Positions 8,380-17,089 of a stretch of 64,000 bases of DNA are shown piece after piece. Made by a program: the position numbers and the translations under genes. The notes beneath the pieces are model-generated. The model was given only the letters and a program-made list of their open reading frames with translations. It was not told the DNA's origin and made no database searches. Each line of letters starts with the position of its first letter. The first letter of the stretch is position 1. The DNA lies in contig NZ_BOMH01000041.1 of the NCBI RefSeq assembly GCF_016862095.1, positions 247,255 through 311,254 of the forward strand. Direction: 5' to 3'. The DNA is from Actinoplanes cyaneus (GTDB taxonomy: Bacteria; Actinomycetota; Actinomycetes; Mycobacteriales; Micromonosporaceae).

Positions 8380-9402
8380 TCAGGTGAGGCGGCCGCCGTC
8401 GATGCGGGTGCCGACCTGTTTCACCTGGCGGGAGACCGGGCTGACCTCCAGCGTCTCCAGCCCGGGCAGCGCGCCGACCCGGTCGGTGGTGAACTCGAAC
8501 AGGCCGTCGAGATCGCGGCAGTGCACGACCGCGTGCAGGTTGTGCGGACCTGACACGGCCGCCGCGAACGCCACCTCCGGCATCCCCGCGAGCGCCCGCC
8601 CGGCCGTCTTGAGCAACGCCGGATGCACCCGCATCGACAGGTTGGCGCGCGTCCGGTAACCGAGCGCTGCCGGCGCCACCTCCACGTCGAAGTAGAGAAT
8701 CCCGGCCGCCAGCAGCGACTGCATGCGCCGCGACACCCGGCCCGGGGTGAGTCCGGCCGCGGCCGCGAGGTCGACCAGGCTGGCTCGCCCGTCCACGGCC
8801 AGGGCCGCGATCAGCGCATTGTCCGCATCGGTCAACGGCGCCGCCTGGCCCCGGGCGACGGGCCGCTCGGTGAACGGACTCTGCCCGGTGGAGCCCAGCG
8901 CCGACTCCTCCGCGGGGGTCAGCACCCCGGCCAGCGCCGCCCAGTAATGCCCGCGCCCGGCCACGAACTGCCGTAACTGCACGGACGCCTGGATGTCGAG
9001 CACTGCCGCCGCCCGGGGCAGTCGACGCCCGAGCAGGTCGTCGCGCTGCTCCTGGGTTCGCGACCGCACCGCACACAGAACCTCGGAACCGCTCAGCGCC
9101 ACCCAGCTCACGTCCGAACGCTGTGCGAGCGCCTCCGCGATCGCTGTCACGCTGCCCGGCCGGCATCGCAGCCGTACCAGCCACTGGCTCTGCCCCAACG
9201 CCCCTGGATCGACCACGCCGACGACTCGGATGGCCCCGGTTTTGCACATCCGCCGATACCGCCGCGCGACGGTCAGCTCGGAAAGCCCCAGCACGCTCCC
9301 CACGGCCGCGAATCCGACCCGGGGATCAATCTGCAGCGCACGAAGGATTCGTACGTCTTCCGGATCCAGAACGATGGAATCCGCCGATTCAACGTCTTCC
9401 AT
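8380..9402 (-). CDS. Lrp/AsnC-family regulator with duplicated HTH
   Basis: A 340-residue protein from ATG 9402. The open frame continues upstream, but that stretch overlaps the divergent gene. Two AsnC-type helix-turn-helix segments are visible: LDPEDVRILRALQIDPRVGF near residue 12 and LTDADNALIAALAVDGRASL near residue 190. Each is followed by an alpha/beta ligand-binding half. Such double-length Lrp proteins (about 330 residues) are common in actinobacteria. The start lies 57 bp from the divergent amidohydrolase start, so it probably controls that gene in response to an amino acid or aromatic metabolite (inference). Confidence 0.83.
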   Translation of the reverse strand: MEDVESADSIVLDPEDVRILRALQIDPRVGFAAVGSVLGLSELTVARRYRRMCKTGAIRVVGVVDPGALGQSQWLVRLRCRPGSVTAIAEALAQRSDVSWVALSGSEVLCAVRSRTQEQRDDLLGRRLPRAAAVLDIQASVQLRQFVAGRGHYWAALAGVLTPAEESALGSTGQSPFTERPVARGQAAPLTDADNALIAALAVDGRASLVDLAAAAGLTPGRVSRRMQSLLAAGILYFDVEVAPAALGYRTRANLSMRVHPALLKTAGRALAGMPEVAFAAAVSGPHNLHAVVHCRDLDGLFEFTTDRVGALPGLETLEVSPVSRQVKQVGTRIDGGRLT

Positions 9403-9459
9403 GACGGCGATGCTACCTCGACCGGCATGACGACACCCGGCCCGCTCGATGCTTGGATC

Positions 9460-10449
9460 ATGACTCTCATCGCCATCGAAGAACACTGGATCATGCCCGG
9501 GCTGACGTCCGCCCTCGACGGCAGGGACGAAAGCCTCGCCTTCAACGACCTCGGCGACCACCGGCGGCGACTCCAGGATCTGGGCGCCGGCCGGATCGCA
9601 GCGATGGATGCCCAGGGCATCGACCTGTCGGTGCTGGCGCTGACCCCACCGGGAACCCAGCCCCTGGACCCCGACTCCGCCGTACGGCTGAGCCGCGCCG
9701 CCAACGACCTGGCCGCGTCAGCCGTCGACGCGAACCCGGCCCGGTTCCGTGCGTTGTCGACGCTGCCGATGTCCGCGCCGGAAGCGGTGGCCGCCGAGCT
9801 GGAACGTGCCGCCGGTCTCGGGCATGTCGGCACGATGGTCTACGGCCGCAGCGGTGACCGGTTCCTCGACGACCCGGCCTACGACGACTTCTTCGCCACC
9901 GCGGCACGGCTCGGACAGCCGGTGTTCCTGCATCCGCAGCTGCCGTCGCCCGCGTTGCGTGACGCGTCGTACCGCGGCTTCGACCCGATCACCGACCTGG
10001 CGCTGGCCACGTTCGGCTGGGGCTGGCACCTCGACGCCGCGACGGCCGCGCTGCGCCTCATCGTGCGTGGCACCTTCGACCGGCACCCGGAGCTGCAGAT
10101 CATTCTCGGTCACTGGGGCGAGATGCTGCTGTTCTGGCTCGACCGCGCCGACAGCCTGTCCCGGGTGGCCGGCCTGCCGCGGCTGGTCTCCGACTACGTC
10201 CGCTCGAACTTCCACATCACCACGTCCGGCATGCTGAACCCGGCGCTGCTGCGGCATGCGCTCTCGGTGACCACTCCGGACCGGCTGATCTTCTCGACCG
10301 ACTACCCGTTCCAGAACCCGAGTCGCGACGACATCACCGCCTTCTTCAGCCACCTTCCCACCGAAAAGCAAAAGGCCGATTTCGCGTACGGCAATGCATG
10401 TGCCCTTCTCGGTATCGATCTTCAACCGGACGGGCTCACGGCAGCATGA
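9460..10449 (+). CDS. ACMSD/gamma-resorcylate decarboxylase-type amidohydrolase
   Basis: A 329-residue cytosolic enzyme from ATG 9460. An in-frame ATG at 9427 would add 11 residues unlike the family. Metal-site and family motifs: Glu-x-His at IEEHW (residues 5-9), HPQLP, GHWGEMLLFWLDR and the late Asp in FSTDYPF. The Glu-x-His variant and GHWGE match non-oxidative aromatic acid decarboxylases (2,6-dihydroxybenzoate, 5-carboxyvanillate, ACMSD) rather than hydrolases. It is divergent from the Lrp-type regulator, its probable controller. Its 3' end overlaps a broken oxidoreductase gene by 14 bp. Confidence 0.82.
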   Translation: MTLIAIEEHWIMPGLTSALDGRDESLAFNDLGDHRRRLQDLGAGRIAAMDAQGIDLSVLALTPPGTQPLDPDSAVRLSRAANDLAASAVDANPARFRALSTLPMSAPEAVAAELERAAGLGHVGTMVYGRSGDRFLDDPAYDDFFATAARLGQPVFLHPQLPSPALRDASYRGFDPITDLALATFGWGWHLDAATAALRLIVRGTFDRHPELQIILGHWGEMLLFWLDRADSLSRVAGLPRLVSDYVRSNFHITTSGMLNPALLRHALSVTTPDRLIFSTDYPFQNPSRDDITAFFSHLPTEKQKADFAYGNACALLGIDLQPDGLTAA

Positions 10450-10927
10450 CCACTTTGCCGGCGGCCTGATCGGTTTCCATGTGGTGATGGGCCGCGGCGA
10501 TGTCGTCCAGCGCGAAAGCACTGTCGACGATCGGCTTCACCAGGCCGGCCTCAACGGTGTCGACGACGCGCTGCAGAACGTCGGCGCGGCCCCTCATCGT
10601 GTCGCTGTGGAAGGCGGTGAGCCGCGTGCCGGACGGGATCATCGCGATCGGCTCGAAGTCCGTCAGCGCCCAGCCGCTCAGCGAACCGCTCACGCACACC
10701 GTGCCGCCGGGGCGGACCAGCCGCAACGAGTCGGGAATCGTGCGGGCTCCGACCAGGTCGAGCACGTGATCCGGCCCGTCCGGCCAGACCGTGTGCACTT
10801 CGGCATCCAGCAGTACGCGGGCGACTCCGGCCGCTTTCAGCACCTCGGATTTGCGCGCCTGCCGGCTCGTGGCCGCTACCTCCACGCCGTGTGCGGACGC
10901 GAGGGAAGCAGCCGCCAGGCCGACCGG
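10436..10927 (-). pseudogene. Quinone-oxidoreductase/zinc-type dehydrogenase, N-terminal half deleted
   Basis: The C-terminal half of a medium-chain dehydrogenase. It starts inside the Rossmann fold (PVGLAAASLASAHGVEVAAT) and runs through HVLDLVGA and CVSGSLSG to AAGKVVML. About 160 residues remain of the usual 310-330. The homology stops abruptly near 10927, exactly where the divergent AraC remnant begins, so one deletion removed both 5' ends and the shared promoter. GTG 10885 is the first in-frame start but would leave out the dinucleotide-binding loop. Confidence 0.82.
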
Positions 10928-11433
10928 CGGTGTTCCTGGTCTCCGGGCTCGTGCGGGAGGTGCTGCTCGCGCTCACCGCTCCCGCCGGCGAAACCGGGCA
11001 CCACCCGGCCGCCGCTGAGCACCAGCGTGACCGGGCCGCCACTGCGCGGCTGCGCCGGGTGCTGGTCGACGAGTTGCGGGAGGCCCGCGAACAGCCGCTG
11101 CGGCTGCCGGAGCCGCGCGACGACCGGTTGCGGGCGGTCGCGCGACTGCTCCGCGCCGACCCCGCGAACAGCACCACCCTGGCGGCCATCGGACGAGAGA
11201 TCGGGGCCAGTGGCCGTACGCTCAGCAGGCTTGTCCACGACGAGCTCGGCATGACGCTCCACGAATGGCGGACCCAGCTGCGGGTCTTTCACGCCCTTCT
11301 CCTGCTGGCCGACGGGCACGACGTGATCCGGGTCGCCGGTGCCTGCGGGTGGGCGAATCCGAGCGGCTTCATCGCGGCCTTCACCGGCATCGTCGGCACG
11401 ACCCCGGGCCGTTACCGATCCACACGCCGCTGA
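10927..11433 (+). pseudogene. AraC-family regulator, N-terminal domain deleted
   Basis: It retains only the C-terminal part of an AraC/XylS regulator. The tail of the cupin-side helix (VFLVSGLVREVLLAL) is followed by both HTH motifs (TLAAIGREIGASGRTLSRLV and VIRVAGACGWANPSGFIAAF) and the closing TPGRYR. About 168 of roughly 260-280 residues remain. Family members begin with a cupin effector domain, which is missing. It abuts the truncated oxidoreductase head to head. The two were probably a divergent regulator-target pair. Confidence 0.8.
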
Positions 11434-11473
11434 ACGCGGCGGCGTGACGTCCCGCGCCACGGCTCCGGAGGCC

Positions 11474-12211
11474 TCAGATCGCGCGGACCTCGGCGAGGCG
11501 CCTGACCGAGTGGTCGTCGTCCCAGCAGACGGCGGCCTCCCAGGCGGCTGACGCCTGGGCGGCGATGTCGTACGCACTGTCGTCGAGACCGGCGGCGTTG
11601 CCGGGCAGCACCAAGTCGAGGTCGGGGACGTCGACGTGCGACTCGTCCCAGTCGATCAACGCGACCCGGCTCGCGGTCACCCGAAGGTTGCGGGGATTGG
11701 GGTCACCGTGGACGACGCACGTCGGACGCCCGGCCAGCCGCGCCCACGCCGCCCGGCACCGGGCCACGCCCTCCGGCGGCATCGCGCCGAGGTCGATCCT
11801 CGTGCCGGTCCGCGCGTGCAAAAGGTCGGCCGACGATCGCCAGCCCGGCCGCTGCGGCCAGCCTCGCGTCAGCCGGTGCAGCTCACGAAGGATGCGGGCC
11901 ACCCGACGCCAGTCGGCCGGCGTCTCCGGCGGCCCGCCCTCCACGTAGGTCATCACCACCAGACCGCCGGCGAACAACCGGCCGTCCGCGGTCGGGATCG
12001 GCACCGGGACGGTCAGGCCCTGGCGGTCGAGGTGGTGCAGGAGACCGGTCTCCCACGCGAGGTCGGCGTCGCTTCTCGTGCCGAGACGACCGACCGCGAG
12101 GCGCCCGCCGACCCGCACGCTCCACACGTCGTTGGCGACCCCACCGGAGAGCGATTCGATCCGGGTGACGTCGTCACCCCACTGCCCGAGCGCCTCCCAC
12201 CCCACCGCCAC
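11474..12211 (-). CDS. Aminoglycoside-phosphotransferase-fold kinase
   Basis: A 245-residue APH/choline-kinase-like protein. The N lobe contains an LSGGVANDVW loop. The catalytic loop is VVHGDPNPRNL (HGDxxxxN) and the metal-binding motif is LIDWDE. The family phosphorylates small molecules such as aminoglycosides, macrolides, homoserine or sugars; the substrate is not deducible here. Unlike resistance genes on mobile elements it has the base composition of its neighbours, so a housekeeping or detoxification role is equally likely. It has no operon partner; the upstream gap contains a long hairpin. Confidence 0.78.
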   Translation of the reverse strand: MAVGWEALGQWGDDVTRIESLSGGVANDVWSVRVGGRLAVGRLGTRSDADLAWETGLLHHLDRQGLTVPVPIPTADGRLFAGGLVVMTYVEGGPPETPADWRRVARILRELHRLTRGWPQRPGWRSSADLLHARTGTRIDLGAMPPEGVARCRAAWARLAGRPTCVVHGDPNPRNLRVTASRVALIDWDESHVDVPDLDLVLPGNAAGLDDSAYDIAAQASAAWEAAVCWDDDHSVRRLAEVRAI

Positions 12212-12741
12212 ACCCTACGAGGTGAACCCGGGTCAGCTCGTCCTTCAACCTTCGCCGTCTGCCCGGCGTCGCCGCCGAGCAGCTCACCACGTCCCCGGGG
12301 CAACTACGGTGAGTGCCGACGAACCAGTCCTGGCAGGCGGCGTCGATCGTCGGCCGCGCCTTCTCTGCGGCAGATGAGTACGCCGCGTCGGCGTGAGGTC
12401 CCGGCTGGTTCTCTTGGGCGTTATCCGACCCGGATAACGCCCAAGAGAACCAGCCGAGGGCTCGACGCTCGCTGCTGGCCGGACCACCCGCCTGCCCCGC
12501 GCGCCCGGCTGGCATTCACGGCTCTCGCACGCCGTTTCAGGACGCTGAATGCCCGGCCGGAACGCGACGCGCTCTCATCGGCACGAGCGTGCGCCGTGCC
12601 GACCCGATTGCGTGACTCGGCGTGACGGCGTCCACCTACGGGCGCGCACGCTCGGCGGCAGAAGAGGGCACTGGATCAGGCTCAGGTTCGCGTCGCACGC
12701 TGCGTTCATGAGCAGTGAAACCTTGGTGACTATGGCGAGCA
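12212..12741. other. Intergenic stretch containing a long hairpin
   Basis: About 530 bp with no convincing gene on either strand; candidate frames are short, Arg/Pro-rich and mutually overlapping. The only ordered structure is the perfect inverted repeat at 12402-12456. Confidence 0.5.
12402..12456. terminator. Perfect 26-bp stem with 3-nt loop
   Basis: Arms 12402-12427 and 12431-12456 are exact reverse complements (starting CGGCTGGTTCTCTTGGGCGT), with loop ACC. No T-tract follows. It is much longer and more perfect than a normal actinobacterial terminator and sits away from any gene end, so it may instead be a small mobile or repeated palindrome. Confidence 0.6.
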
Positions 12742-13026
12742 GTGACTCGGACCCTGGACGAGATCGAAAGGCGGCAGGGTCAGTTCTTGATCTCGGTGCC
12801 GACCATTACTGGACGATCGGCCCGTGGGTTGCGTTGCGTTTCGAGGCCGGAGCGCCACAGCCCACCATCGGACAGCTTTTCGACGATGTCCCGTCCATGC
12901 AGGACATACTCGCCGATAGCGCGGCTTCGTCCGATTACCGACAAGGACATCGACGGGACGGCGTTCAAACACGCGAAGGCGGGCCCGGTGGAACCGGGCC
13001 CGCCTCGTTGCCTCACCTATTCGTGA
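12742..13026 (+). pseudogene. Possible frameshifted remnant of a small protein gene
   Basis: Protein-like sequence switches frame twice. It opens with VTRTLDEIERR, continues in another frame with GADHYWTIGPWVALRFEAG and TIGQLFDDVPSMQDIL, then returns to the first frame at ITDKDIDGTAFKHA. The pieces look like one compact acidic protein broken by indels, but I do not recognise a family, and chance cannot be excluded. Confidence 0.3.
12978..13004. terminator. Rho-independent-type hairpin after the GH62 gene
   Basis: A 12-bp perfect GC-rich stem, GGCGGGCCCGGT paired with ACCGGGCCCGCC, with loop GGA. It lies 22 bp beyond the stop of the leftward GH62 gene. Confidence 0.8.
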
Positions 13027-14445
13027 TCAGCGGCGCAGGGTCAGCAGTCCCGGCCGGTACGGCAGGATGCCGTAGTCACCGCTCGAGTTCGGGGCGCGGC
13101 CCTGGTACAGCAGCTGCAGGTTGCACGGGTCGATCGTGTTCGTCTGGTCCGCGCTGGTACGCAGCAGCTCACCGTGGCTGATGTCGTTGGTCCAGGTGGC
13201 ACCGCTGTTGGCCTTGCCCGCGAACGGGTTGTTGTAGTCCACCGCGTTCGGCGTCCAGGTACCGCCCAGGCTGGTCGCCGTGAACGAGCGGAAGTAGCGC
13301 TCCCAGGAGGCGGTCCGGGCCTCGATGATCATCAGGTACTGGTTGCGGCCCTGCACCTTGTACACCTGCGGCGCCTCGAAGATTTTCTCCGAAGTGTCGC
13401 TCATGATCGTCGTGAAGTTCGAGCCGAAGCTGCCGGGGAAGTTGCCGATCGACATGATCTGGCGGTAGATCTTGCCGTTGTCGCCGGCGAAGAACAGGTA
13501 CATGTTCTGGCTATCGCCGATGATGGTGTGGTCGATCGCGCCGGTGCCGGGGTCGGTGACCTTGGCGGTCGACAGGGTCTGCGGGGCGGACCAGCCGTTG
13601 GCGTTGGCCGGGTTGGTGGAGGTCCGGTAGGAGAACGCGGGGCCGCCCCACTGGTGGGCGAGGATCCAGATGTTCTTCGGCGCGAAGTAGAACAGCGACG
13701 GCGCGACGGCGCCCTGGTTCATGGTGTTCTGGCTGGCCGTGCCGAGCTGGTTCAGGTTGTCGACGAGACCGAAGTTCATCGAACCCCAGCCACCGGTGAC
13801 GCTGCTGCTGTGCGTGGTGGCGTACACCAGTTGCTTGCCTTGGTAGGGGGCGATGGTGAAGTCCTTGAGCGACGCCCAGCCGGACTTCGGCTGCGCCAGC
13901 GGGCCGGTCGACGACCAGCGGTAGGACGTCGGCAGCGCGCAGGAGGCCGGCGGGTCCGACGGCGGCTGCGAGGACGGAACAACCGGCGGCTCCGACGATG
14001 GGGTGACCGGCGGGCTGCTGGTAGTCGGCTGCCCGGTGCACGCCACGCCGTTGAGGGCGAAGTCGGTCGGGACCGGGTTGCTGCCGGTCGACGAGCCGTT
14101 GAAGCCGAACGACACCTCGCCGTTCGTGCCGATCGAGCCGTTGTAGCTGACGTTCTTGGCCGTGACGGCGGAACCGCTCTGAGTCAGCGCGGTGTTCCAC
14201 GACTCGGTCACCGTCTGCCCTGCACCGTACGTCCAGGTCAGAGACCAGCTGCTCAGCGCGTCGCCGAGGTTCTTGATCGACACGCTGGCGCCGAACCCGC
14301 CCTGCCACTGCGAGGACACGGCGTAGTTGACCGAACAGCCCGCCACGGCGGCACTGGCCGGCAGCGCCACCGCCAGCGTCGCCGATCCCAGCAGCACGGC
14401 GCCGGCCGAGACCACGGCGACATTCGTTCGTCTGGATCTGTTCAC
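13027..14445 (-). CDS. Secreted CBM2-GH62 alpha-L-arabinofuranosidase
   Basis: A 472-residue extracellular enzyme. GTG 14445 is preceded by AGGAGAG and followed by an Arg-rich signal peptide ending near ALPASAA. An N-terminal CBM2 module spans about residues 35-135, with its two cysteines in AGCSVNY and GVACTG. A Pro/Ser/Thr linker follows (136-170), then the GH62 catalytic domain (about 175-472), recognised by YRWSSTGPLAQPKSGW, LKDFT, FYFAPKNIWILAHQWG and FEAPQVYK. GH62 enzymes release arabinose side chains from arabinoxylan; CBM2 anchors them to cellulose or xylan. A perfect LacI-type operator lies 51 bp upstream, and a terminator hairpin follows the gene. Confidence 0.92.
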   Translation of the reverse strand: MNRSRRTNVAVVSAGAVLLGSATLAVALPASAAVAGCSVNYAVSSQWQGGFGASVSIKNLGDALSSWSLTWTYGAGQTVTESWNTALTQSGSAVTAKNVSYNGSIGTNGEVSFGFNGSSTGSNPVPTDFALNGVACTGQPTTSSPPVTPSSEPPVVPSSQPPSDPPASCALPTSYRWSSTGPLAQPKSGWASLKDFTIAPYQGKQLVYATTHSSSVTGGWGSMNFGLVDNLNQLGTASQNTMNQGAVAPSLFYFAPKNIWILAHQWGGPAFSYRTSTNPANANGWSAPQTLSTAKVTDPGTGAIDHTIIGDSQNMYLFFAGDNGKIYRQIMSIGNFPGSFGSNFTTIMSDTSEKIFEAPQVYKVQGRNQYLMIIEARTASWERYFRSFTATSLGGTWTPNAVDYNNPFAGKANSGATWTNDISHGELLRTSADQTNTIDPCNLQLLYQGRAPNSSGDYGILPYRPGLLTLRR

Positions 14446-14495
14446 AGATTCTCTCCTGAGTGGGGGCGGCGGCTTTCGAGGTCGGCGAACCATCA

Positions 14496-14511
14496 TTGTT
14501 AGCGCTAACAA
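14496..14511. promoter_or_regulatory. LacI-family operator upstream of GH62 gene
   Basis: A perfect 16-bp palindrome TTGTTAGCGCTAACAA with central CG. It differs from the operators at 966-1007 and 57051-57133, so a LacI regulator encoded outside this window may act here. Confidence 0.75.
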
Positions 14512-14867
14512 CCGTTGCCAACATGTTACGAGAGCGCCGCCGAACCCTCAATAAGAATCGCCCGCGACTAACGCGCATCGATTGATGTAACACTTTTCGG
14601 TCGCTGATTGAGCCATCGTGCAATGCGACGGGCGGACCTGAAACTGTCACGACGTGACTACTGTTCGATATGATCCGCGAGGCACCCGCCGTCAATCGAA
14701 CATCGACGGCTGTCGTCCTCGTGAGCGCCGTTCCAGACTCTACGACGTCAGCGGGTTCCGCCACGCGACGTGCCGCTCACTCGGATCTCGTGCACCCGGG
14801 TTGGCCGTCCGGCGCCGCGAGGCCACAGCGCTGACGCGCGAGGTCTCATCCACCACTCCTCCCCGCT

Positions 14868-15005
14868 AATCTCGGCCGGCTCGGGCGGGTTGGCGTTGGC
14901 GTTGCCGAGGTAGCGCTCCGCCAGCCGGGCCGGCAGCGTCTTCGCAGGGTTATCGACCAGTTCCGCGGACCCGCGGATGTCGACGGAGTGGTAGGGGTTG
15001 GCGGG
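14868..15005 (-). pseudogene. C-terminal fragment of an F420/PPOX-type split-barrel protein
   Basis: On the minus strand a frame reads NPYHSVDIRGSAELVDNP, then LPARLAERYLG and PPEPAE, the C-terminal signature of PPOX-class F420-dependent proteins (conserved PYxSxxxRGxAE and LAxRYLG). Homology begins at Asn-Pro-Tyr with unrelated sequence before it and no start codon, so this is a remnant of about 45 residues of a roughly 130-residue protein. The rest of the 14512-15098 gap holds nothing I can identify. Confidence 0.6.
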
Positions 15006-15098
15006 CCGGCGGGGCCCGGCCCGAGCGCGCCCAGCGGCAGATCAGTGCATCGGCAGGTGCTCACGGTCGTCCGCCCGATCACGGCCGTGCGGACCGGC

Positions 15099-15947
15099 TC
15101 AAGCGGCGGCGAAGCCGGTGCGCCAGGTGGGGTGTTCCGGGTGCCAGTCCAGCTTCGTGCGGGCCAGGGTGTTGTCGGCGCCGCGTTCCCACGGGGCCCG
15201 GCCGGGGGCGACCGGCGGGGTGGGTGCGCCGGCCGTCCGGGCGAAGACCGGCGCCCAGGTCCGGGCCGGGGCCGGCTCGTCGTCCACGATGTTGTAGGCG
15301 CCGGCCGGCCAGCCGAGAGCCGCGACCGCGGCCCGGGCGGCGTCCTCGACGTGCAGGAACGACGTGACCGCGTCGGTCGCCGTGAAGCCGCCCGACCGGA
15401 ACAGCTCGCCGATCCGGTCGCCCGGGCGGTACCACGTGCCGGGGCCGTACAGGGCGCCGTAGCGCAGGATGACGTGCTCGTCGATCTCGGCGGCCTGCGT
15501 CTCGAGGGCGTGCACCCCGCCCACGGTCTGCGCGCGGGGCCCGGACGCGGCCAGGTCGAGCGGCGTCTCCTCGGCCGCGGGGACGTCGCCCGGCTGGTAG
15601 GCCCAGGCGATGGACTGGACGATCAGCCGTCGTACCCCAGCAGATGTCGTGGCGTCGACCAGGTGACGCGTGCCCTCGCGCCGGATCCGCGCGTTGTCGG
15701 CGAGGTTGTGGTCGCCGAGGGCGGTGAGCTGGTGGATGACGACGTCGGGCTCCGCTTCGCGCAGGGCAGTGGTCAGGGCGGGCCGGTCGTAGACGTCGAC
15801 CTGGATGCCGGTCGCGCCCTGGGCGGTCAGCGCCCGCACGCCGGCCGAGCTGCGGGTCGTGCCCGTCACCTGGTGGCCGTCGCTGAGCAGCAGGGGCACG
15901 AGCAGGCGTCCGACCGCGCCGGTCGCCCCGGCAACAAAGATCCGCAT
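15099..15947 (-). CDS. NAD(P)-dependent epimerase/dehydratase-family protein
   Basis: A 282-residue extended-SDR/atypical NAD(P)-binding protein. The glycine motif GATGAVG is at residues 7-13, followed by VDVYD, and by QSIAWAYQPGD in the active-site region, where the classical YxxxK is replaced. LRYGALYGPGTWY is the substrate-side segment. It resembles actinobacterial nucleoside-diphosphate-sugar epimerase-like proteins of unknown substrate. It stands alone, with 72 bp to the upstream LD-carboxypeptidase stop, and could share its transcript. Confidence 0.8.
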   Translation of the reverse strand: MRIFVAGATGAVGRLLVPLLLSDGHQVTGTTRSSAGVRALTAQGATGIQVDVYDRPALTTALREAEPDVVIHQLTALGDHNLADNARIRREGTRHLVDATTSAGVRRLIVQSIAWAYQPGDVPAAEETPLDLAASGPRAQTVGGVHALETQAAEIDEHVILRYGALYGPGTWYRPGDRIGELFRSGGFTATDAVTSFLHVEDAARAAVAALGWPAGAYNIVDDEPAPARTWAPVFARTAGAPTPPVAPGRAPWERGADNTLARTKLDWHPEHPTWRTGFAAA

Positions 15948-16019
15948 GGGCTCACGCTAATCGGCGATCGGCTCGCTGGATGGGCCATTCTGCGGCCGAT
16001 CGGATGGGCCAATCCGGAT

Positions 16020-17039
16020 TCAGTACGCCGATCCGGCGCGGACCCCGGCCGCCACGGTCAGGGTGCCGGCCGCCGTGTCGATCGTCGCGCGGGTACCGAG
16101 CGGAACGGTCAGCTGACCGTTGCCGTGACCGACGCGCAGACCGCCCAGGACCGGCACACCCAGGCTCCCGAGACGATCCTGCACGGCCTGCACCGCCGTC
16201 CACTGGCCACTCGTCACCGGCGCGTTGGTGAACTGGCCGATGGCCACGCCGGCGATCCCGCGCAACGCGCCGCTGCGGATCAGGTGGGTGAGCATGCGGT
16301 CGTAGCTGTACGGCGACTCGTCGGTGTCCTCGAAGAGCAGGATCGCGCCACGCAGGGCGGGCAGATCGGCCGTACCCACACTCGTCTGAATCATGGTCAG
16401 GTTGCCGCCGAGCAGCGTCCCCGTCGCCACGCCCGGGACGGTGACCGCGGCGCTCGGCTCGGCCGGGTCGCTGGTCAGCACGATCGGATCGGTGGTCATG
16501 ACGGCCCGGCGCAGCGACTCGATCTCGGCCGGGCCGGTGCGCGCGTCGTTCCAGTTCATCATCGGGCCGTAGAAACTGACCAGTCGCGCGGCCGTCCACA
16601 ACCGGCCGCTGAGCACGGTCAGGTCGCTGAAGCCGACGACGACGCGCGGGTCCCGGCGGACCGCGGCCAGGTCGAGGCCGTCGATGATCCGCTGCGTGCC
16701 GTAGCCACCGCGGGCGGCGAAGACACCGCGCACGCCCGGATCCCGGAAGGCCGCGTTGAGGTCGGCGAGCCGGTCCTCGTCGGTGCCGGCGAGGTACCCG
16801 TACCGGTCGTAGAGGTGGGCGCCGGTCTCGACGACCAGGCCGAAGCTCTGCAGGATCTCGATGCCGCGGGCGACCCGGGTGTCGGGCACGCCGGCCGGAG
16901 CGACCACCCGCACCCGGTCACCGGCCCGCAGCGCCGGGGGCCGGACGACCTGCTTGCCGCCCGCCTGCGCCGGTGAACCCGACGCGGCGGCGGCGCCCGC
17001 GGTTGCCACAGCGATGAGCGTACGGCGAGAGATCGTCAC
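16020..17039 (-). CDS. Tat-exported LD-carboxypeptidase (peptidase S66)
   Basis: A 339-residue serine peptidase from GTG 17039, chosen because it places a twin-arginine signal (ISRRTLIAVATAG) at the N terminus. Family S66 catalytic elements are visible: nucleophilic Ser in VVGFSDLT, the Glu region FEDTDESPY and the His in VGHGNGQLT. GARGGYG matches the LdcA substrate loop (ARGGYG). S66 enzymes cleave the L,D-bond of tetrapeptides in peptidoglycan recycling (cytosolic LdcA) or hydrolyse peptide antibiotics (MccF); export suggests cell-wall trimming outside the membrane. Confidence 0.88.
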   Translation of the reverse strand: MTISRRTLIAVATAGAAAASGSPAQAGGKQVVRPPALRAGDRVRVVAPAGVPDTRVARGIEILQSFGLVVETGAHLYDRYGYLAGTDEDRLADLNAAFRDPGVRGVFAARGGYGTQRIIDGLDLAAVRRDPRVVVGFSDLTVLSGRLWTAARLVSFYGPMMNWNDARTGPAEIESLRRAVMTTDPIVLTSDPAEPSAAVTVPGVATGTLLGGNLTMIQTSVGTADLPALRGAILLFEDTDESPYSYDRMLTHLIRSGALRGIAGVAIGQFTNAPVTSGQWTAVQAVQDRLGSLGVPVLGGLRVGHGNGQLTVPLGTRATIDTAAGTLTVAAGVRAGSAY

Positions 17040-17089
17040 TCGGCCGAGCGTGCCGCGACCGGGCGCCACCGTCAAGCCGATCGATCGGA

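Noticed and set aside
8380..9561. Longer start for the double Lrp regulator
   Set aside because: The extra 53 residues lie antisense to the amidohydrolase start and are unlike the family; ATG 9402 begins just before the first HTH.
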